A stretch of 7,320 nucleotides of DNA from an uncultured Collinsella sp. (GTDB taxonomy: Bacteria > Actinomycetota > Coriobacteriia > Coriobacteriales > Coriobacteriaceae), in contig CAAEUX010000006.1 in NCBI GenBank assembly GCA_900759335.1, positions 1 to 7,320 on the forward strand. The letters are read 5' to 3'. Made by a program: the position numbers and the translations under genes. Below the pieces are notes generated by a model. That model was not told the origin of the DNA and ran no database searches. It saw only the letters and a list, made by a program, of their open reading frames with translations. Positions 4,703 through 7,320 of the stretch are shown one piece after another; within the stretch, counting starts at the first letter, position 1; each line of letters starts with the position of its first letter.

Positions 4703-7073
4703 CGACAACGCGCTGGTGGTGGCGCTCGATACCTCGACCGACATGCTTGCCTGCGCGGCAAGCTGGATTGATGGGCAGACGGGCGAGACGAAGCTCGTGA
4801 GTGGCGACCACATGTGTCGCCGTCACGCCAACGTTGAGCTCGTGAATACCGTTGATGGCGTGCTGGCTCAAGCCGGTCTGGATCGCAGCGATGTTGGTTG
4901 CTATGTGGTCGGCCGCGGCCCGGGGTCCTTTACGGGTGTGCGCATCGGCATCTCCACTGCCAAGGGCCTCGCGCGCGGTGCCAATGTTCCGCTGCTGGGC
5001 GTGTCGACGCTCGACGCTTGCGCTTGGACGGCGTGGAAGGCTGGCGTGCGCGGCAAGCTTGGTATCTTGGCCGATGCTATGCGCGGTGAGGTATATCCGG
5101 CGCTGTATATGCTGGTCGATGAGGGTCCCGAGCGTCAATTTGAGCGCGAACACGTGGTCAAGGCCGCCGTGGCGCTCGATGAGTGGCGCCGAGCAGCGGA
5201 CTGGGACCAGGTTCAGCTGACCGGTGACGGTCTCGTGCGCTATGGCAAGCTGCTGGGTGAGGACGAGACCGCCCGCTGCGTGGAGCGCGACCTGTGGTGG
5301 CCTTCGGGCGAGGGCTTGCTGCTCGCGCACGCTGCGGGTGACGGCGATCCGGCTCGCGTCCTGCCGATTTACACGCGCCTTTCGGATGCCGAGGAAAATG
5401 AGCGCAAGCGTCTTGGTCTTGCTGAGAGTGCACAGAGCGAAATTACGGGCGTTGCCGATGAGCTCGCCGGTCGTCATCTGCAGTTCCGTCCCATGGGCGC
5501 GGCGGATGCCGAGGGCGCGAGCGCGCTAGAGGCTGCCTGCTTTGAAGGTGCCGGACACAAGGCATGGACGCCGGGCATGTTCCTGTCCGAACTGGGCGAG
5601 GACGTCGCTGCGCCGCGTAGTTGGTGGGTGGCACACGACGACGGCAAGCTGCTGGGCCTTGCCGGCGGTATGGTCGTGGACGGTGATGTGCAGATTCTGG
5701 ATGTCGCCGTCGACCCGGCACATCGCCGTGAGGGCATTGCCCGCAAGCTGCTGTCGCATGTGAGCTATGATGCCCAGATGCTCGGCTGCACCACGGCTTC
5801 GCTCGAGGTCGAGGACGGCAACGAGGGAGCGATCGCGCTTTATAACGCTCTGGGCTTTACCGAGGCAGGACGGCGCCGCGGCTACTATGGTGCCGGCAAG
5901 GATGCCATCGTCATGACGGCTCCGCTGCCCCTGGTGCTTCCGGTCGACAATGCCTCGCCCGAGCCGACGGCGGCAGAGCAGCGCGTATGGCCGCTGCCTG
6001 CGCCTGGGCGCTCTGCCGAGGAACGTGTCGAGATTGAGCGTCGCCGCCTAGTGCTCGCTATCGAGAGCTCCTGCGACGAGACGGCGGTGGCGATTATCGA
6101 TGCGGATGGCAATATGCTGGCCAACCAGGTGTCGACGCAGATTGATTTTCATGCACGCTTTGGCGGCGTGGTGCCCGAGATCGCCTCGCGCAAGCACGTC
6201 GAGGTGATTGTGAGTGTCGTGGATGCGGCACTCGAGGACGCCGCAGCGTCGCTGGGCCTTACGGGCGGAGCCATTACACCAAGTGAGCTTGCCGCCGTGG
6301 GCGTGACACAGGGTCCGGGCCTGGTGGGCGCCCTGGTGGTGGGCGTCGCCTTTGCCAAGGGCTTTGCGTATGCTGCCGGCAAGCCGCTCGTGTGCGTCAA
6401 TCATCTGGAGGGCCACCTGTTTGCCAACCTGTTGGCGCAGCCCGACCTCAAGCCCCCGTTTATCTTTACGCTTGTCTCGGGCGGGCACACCATGCTCGTG
6501 CACGTGAAGGCATGGGGCGACTACGAGGTACTTGGTGAGACGCTCGACGATGCTGTGGGCGAGGCCTTCGACAAGGTAGCCAAGGCGTTGGGTCTGGGCT
6601 ATCCCGGTGGCCCCATCATCTCCAAGCTGGCCGAGACGGGCAATCCCCGCGCGATCGATTTTCCTCGCGCGCTTAACAGCAGGGGGGACTATCGCTTCTC
6701 GCTTTCGGGCCTCAAGACGGCGGTGACGCTCTACATCGAGCAGGAGACCAAGGCCGGGCGCACGATTCACCTGCCCGATCTGGCGGCTTCGTTTGAGGCA
6801 GCCGTCTTTGACGTTCAGTACAAGAAGGCCAAGAACGCGCTGCATGCCACCGGATGCAAGGAATACTGCATCGGCGGCGGCGTCTCGGCTAATCCGCATC
6901 TGCGCGAGATGATGATCAAGAAGCTCGGGCGTCAGGGGATCCGCGTGACGGTGCCGCCCTTGTCTGCCTGCACCGATAACGCTGCCATGATCGCGGAGGT
7001 CGCTCGCCGTAAATTCGACCGAGGTGAAATCTCGCCGTTCGACGTCGACGCCGATCCAAACATGACGCTGTAG
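4689..7073 (+). CDS. tsaB-rimI-tsaD: TsaB-RimI-TsaD triple fusion (t6A synthesis plus GNAT acetyltransferase)
   Basis: One 794-residue frame joins three proteins that are usually separate. Residues 1-~235 are TsaB: ALDTSTDML (12-20), GRGPGSFTGVRIGISTAKGL (75-94), LLGVSTLDA (102-110), DAMRGEVYPALY (129-140). Residues ~262-415 are RimI, a GNAT Nalpha-acetyltransferase: acetyl-CoA loop RREGIA (346-351), Glu373 and Tyr385 spaced as the catalytic Glu103/Tyr115 of E. coli RimI, and the end motif RRRGYY (395-400). Residues ~454-794 are a complete TsaD: AIESSCDET (457-465), VTQGPGLVGAL (539-549), metal-binding His572 and His576 in NHLEGH, SGGHT (597-601), DDAVGEAFDKVAKALGLGYP (620-639), FSLSGLKTAV (670-679), CIGGGVSAN (727-735) and Asp763. 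TsaB is the scaffold, and TsaD transfers threonylcarbamoyl-AMP to tRNA A37. Linkers at ~232-262 and ~415-453 are charged or Pro-rich. No frameshift is visible at either junction. tsaE overlaps upstream, whereas tsaC/Sua5, needed for the intermediate, is not in the window. Confidence 0.95.
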   Translation: MSLHNDNALVVALDTSTDMLACAASWIDGQTGETKLVSGDHMCRRHANVELVNTVDGVLAQAGLDRSDVGCYVVGRGPGSFTGVRIGISTAKGLARGANVPLLGVSTLDACAWTAWKAGVRGKLGILADAMRGEVYPALYMLVDEGPERQFEREHVVKAAVALDEWRRAADWDQVQLTGDGLVRYGKLLGEDETARCVERDLWWPSGEGLLLAHAAGDGDPARVLPIYTRLSDAEENERKRLGLAESAQSEITGVADELAGRHLQFRPMGAADAEGASALEAACFEGAGHKAWTPGMFLSELGEDVAAPRSWWVAHDDGKLLGLAGGMVVDGDVQILDVAVDPAHRREGIARKLLSHVSYDAQMLGCTTASLEVEDGNEGAIALYNALGFTEAGRRRGYYGAGKDAIVMTAPLPLVLPVDNASPEPTAAEQRVWPLPAPGRSAEERVEIERRRLVLAIESSCDETAVAIIDADGNMLANQVSTQIDFHARFGGVVPEIASRKHVEVIVSVVDAALEDAAASLGLTGGAITPSELAAVGVTQGPGLVGALVVGVAFAKGFAYAAGKPLVCVNHLEGHLFANLLAQPDLKPPFIFTLVSGGHTMLVHVKAWGDYEVLGETLDDAVGEAFDKVAKALGLGYPGGPIISKLAETGNPRAIDFPRALNSRGDYRFSLSGLKTAVTLYIEQETKAGRTIHLPDLAASFEAAVFDVQYKKAKNALHATGCKEYCIGGGVSANPHLREMMIKKLGRQGIRVTVPPLSACTDNAAMIAEVARRKFDRGEISPFDVDADPNMTL

Positions 7074-7085
7074 CTGGTACGGCGC

Positions 7086-7220
7086 GGTCCCCGGACGGAG
7101 GGGCCGGATATAAGGTTTCCTGCTCTACAGTCCTGCGCAAGACGAAGGCCACATTAAGTGGCCTTCTTTGCGTGCGGAACTCGCGATAAACCTTATATCC
7201 GGCCCCTCCGTCCGGGGACC
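7086..7220. repeat. 135-base foldback element with perfect 33-bp inverted repeats
   Basis: The arm at 7086-7118 (begins GGTCCCCGGACGGAGG, ends ATATAAGGTTT) is the exact reverse complement of 7188-7220. Pairing stops sharply at both arm ends. The 69 bases between them hold a second hairpin (7136-7172) whose centre (about 7155) nearly coincides with that of the outer repeat (7153), so the whole segment can fold into one long stem with internal loops. Each arm is itself nearly palindromic (GGTCCCC facing AGGGGCC). It starts 12 bases after the tsaD-domain stop. It contains no credible gene and no obvious flanking target-site duplication. It could be a MITE-like or REP-like dispersed element, a bidirectional terminator or an RNase III site. 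The repeat is certain, its role is not. Confidence 0.9.
7136..7172 (+). terminator. Inner hairpin, probable operon terminator
   Basis: GAAGGCCAC (7144-7152) and GTGGCCTTC (7158-7166) pair perfectly around a 5-base loop, ATTAA. TTT follows. Outer bases CGCAA (7136-7140) and TTGCG (7168-7172) pair again after a small internal loop. The stem resembles an intrinsic terminator, but the T-run (CTTCTTT) is short. It lies 70 bases after the last stop codon, inside the larger inverted repeat, and is the only terminator-like structure after the six-gene block. Confidence 0.55.
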
Positions 7221-7320
7221 TTCCTGTATCGATATAGCTTCTGAGCTGGTTTGGCGTCGACAACGTCCGGCAAGGTTAGCCGGCTGCGTCGAATTTCCGG
7301 CGTGCTTTAGCTGAAAGAAA

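Noticed and set aside
4587..5477. Long minus-strand open frame (296 codons) opposite tsaE and the TsaB domain
   Set aside because: The plus-strand frame has clear family motifs. The antisense translation shows no recognisable domain and is a by-product of GC-rich codons.
6048..6899. Long minus-strand open frame (283 codons) opposite the TsaD domain
   Set aside because: It is a shadow of a fully conserved TsaD sequence, with low-complexity His/Arg/Ala composition and no motif.
7168..7198. Promoter-like TTGCGT ... TTATAT reading out of the palindrome
   Set aside because: The spacing of 19 bases and weak -10 match are poor, and the -10 lies in the repeat arm. No supported downstream plus-strand gene exists in the window.
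7072..7256. Imperfect direct repeat AGCTGGTACGGCG (7072-7084) and AGCTGGTTTGGCG (7244-7256) around the palindrome as a target-site duplication
   Set aside because: Only 11 of 13 bases match, and the right copy is 23 bases away from the arm, so it does not fit a clean duplication. Probably chance.
6916..7263. Minus-strand open frame crossing the TsaD end and the palindrome
   Set aside because: It runs through both arms of the inverted repeat and the inner hairpin, uses a TTG start and has no recognisable product.
7267..7283. Hairpin CCGGC/GCCGG near the right edge as a terminator
   Set aside because: The stem is only 5 bp and has no T-run on either strand.

Overview
The window is a dense stretch of a moderately GC-rich bacterial chromosome. 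It runs from the 3' end of an rRNA operon into a six-gene plus-strand block and ends in an intergenic region with a large palindrome. GGAGG/AAGGAG ribosome-binding sites, a high-GC codon bias in the later genes and the gene content point to a Gram-positive high-GC lineage. My best guess is Actinomycetota, class Coriobacteriia (Collinsella or a relative). That placement is inferred from gene order and protein flavour, not from a search.

Layout: 1-~74 is the 3' part of a 5S rRNA, followed by a strong intrinsic terminator (107-141). The 108 bases before the first gene hold two sigma70-type promoter candidates and a strong RBS. Then come acpS (250-789), nnr (790-2406), alr (2409-3554), a family 4 uracil-DNA glycosylase (3563-4183), tsaE (4196-4702) and one 794-codon gene (4689-7073) that fuses TsaB, RimI and TsaD. 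Gaps between these genes are 0, 2, 8, 12 and -14 bases, so they very probably form one translationally coupled operon. Nothing inside the block looks like a terminator.

Functionally the operon is a housekeeping set. AcpS activates acyl carrier protein for lipid synthesis. Nnr repairs damaged NAD(P)H. Alr makes D-alanine for the cell wall. The glycosylase removes uracil from DNA. TsaE with TsaB and TsaD installs the threonylcarbamoyl group of t6A37 on ANN-decoding tRNAs. RimI is an N-terminal acetyltransferase classically acting on ribosomal protein S18. The acpS-nnr-alr-tsaE-tsaB-rimI-tsaD order is a known conserved neighbourhood. Here the last three members are one polypeptide and a DNA-repair gene sits between alr and tsaE.

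The most notable items are the TsaB-RimI-TsaD triple fusion and a perfect 33-bp inverted repeat (7086-7118 / 7188-7220) that starts 12 bases after the last stop codon and encloses a nearly concentric terminator-like hairpin. Lesser points are a charged C-terminal extension on AcpS with a possible internal start, an altered dehydratase motif in Nnr, and a visible rise in GC-ending codons along the operon. I see no mobile gene, CRISPR array, tRNA or defence system, and no wholly unknown gene.
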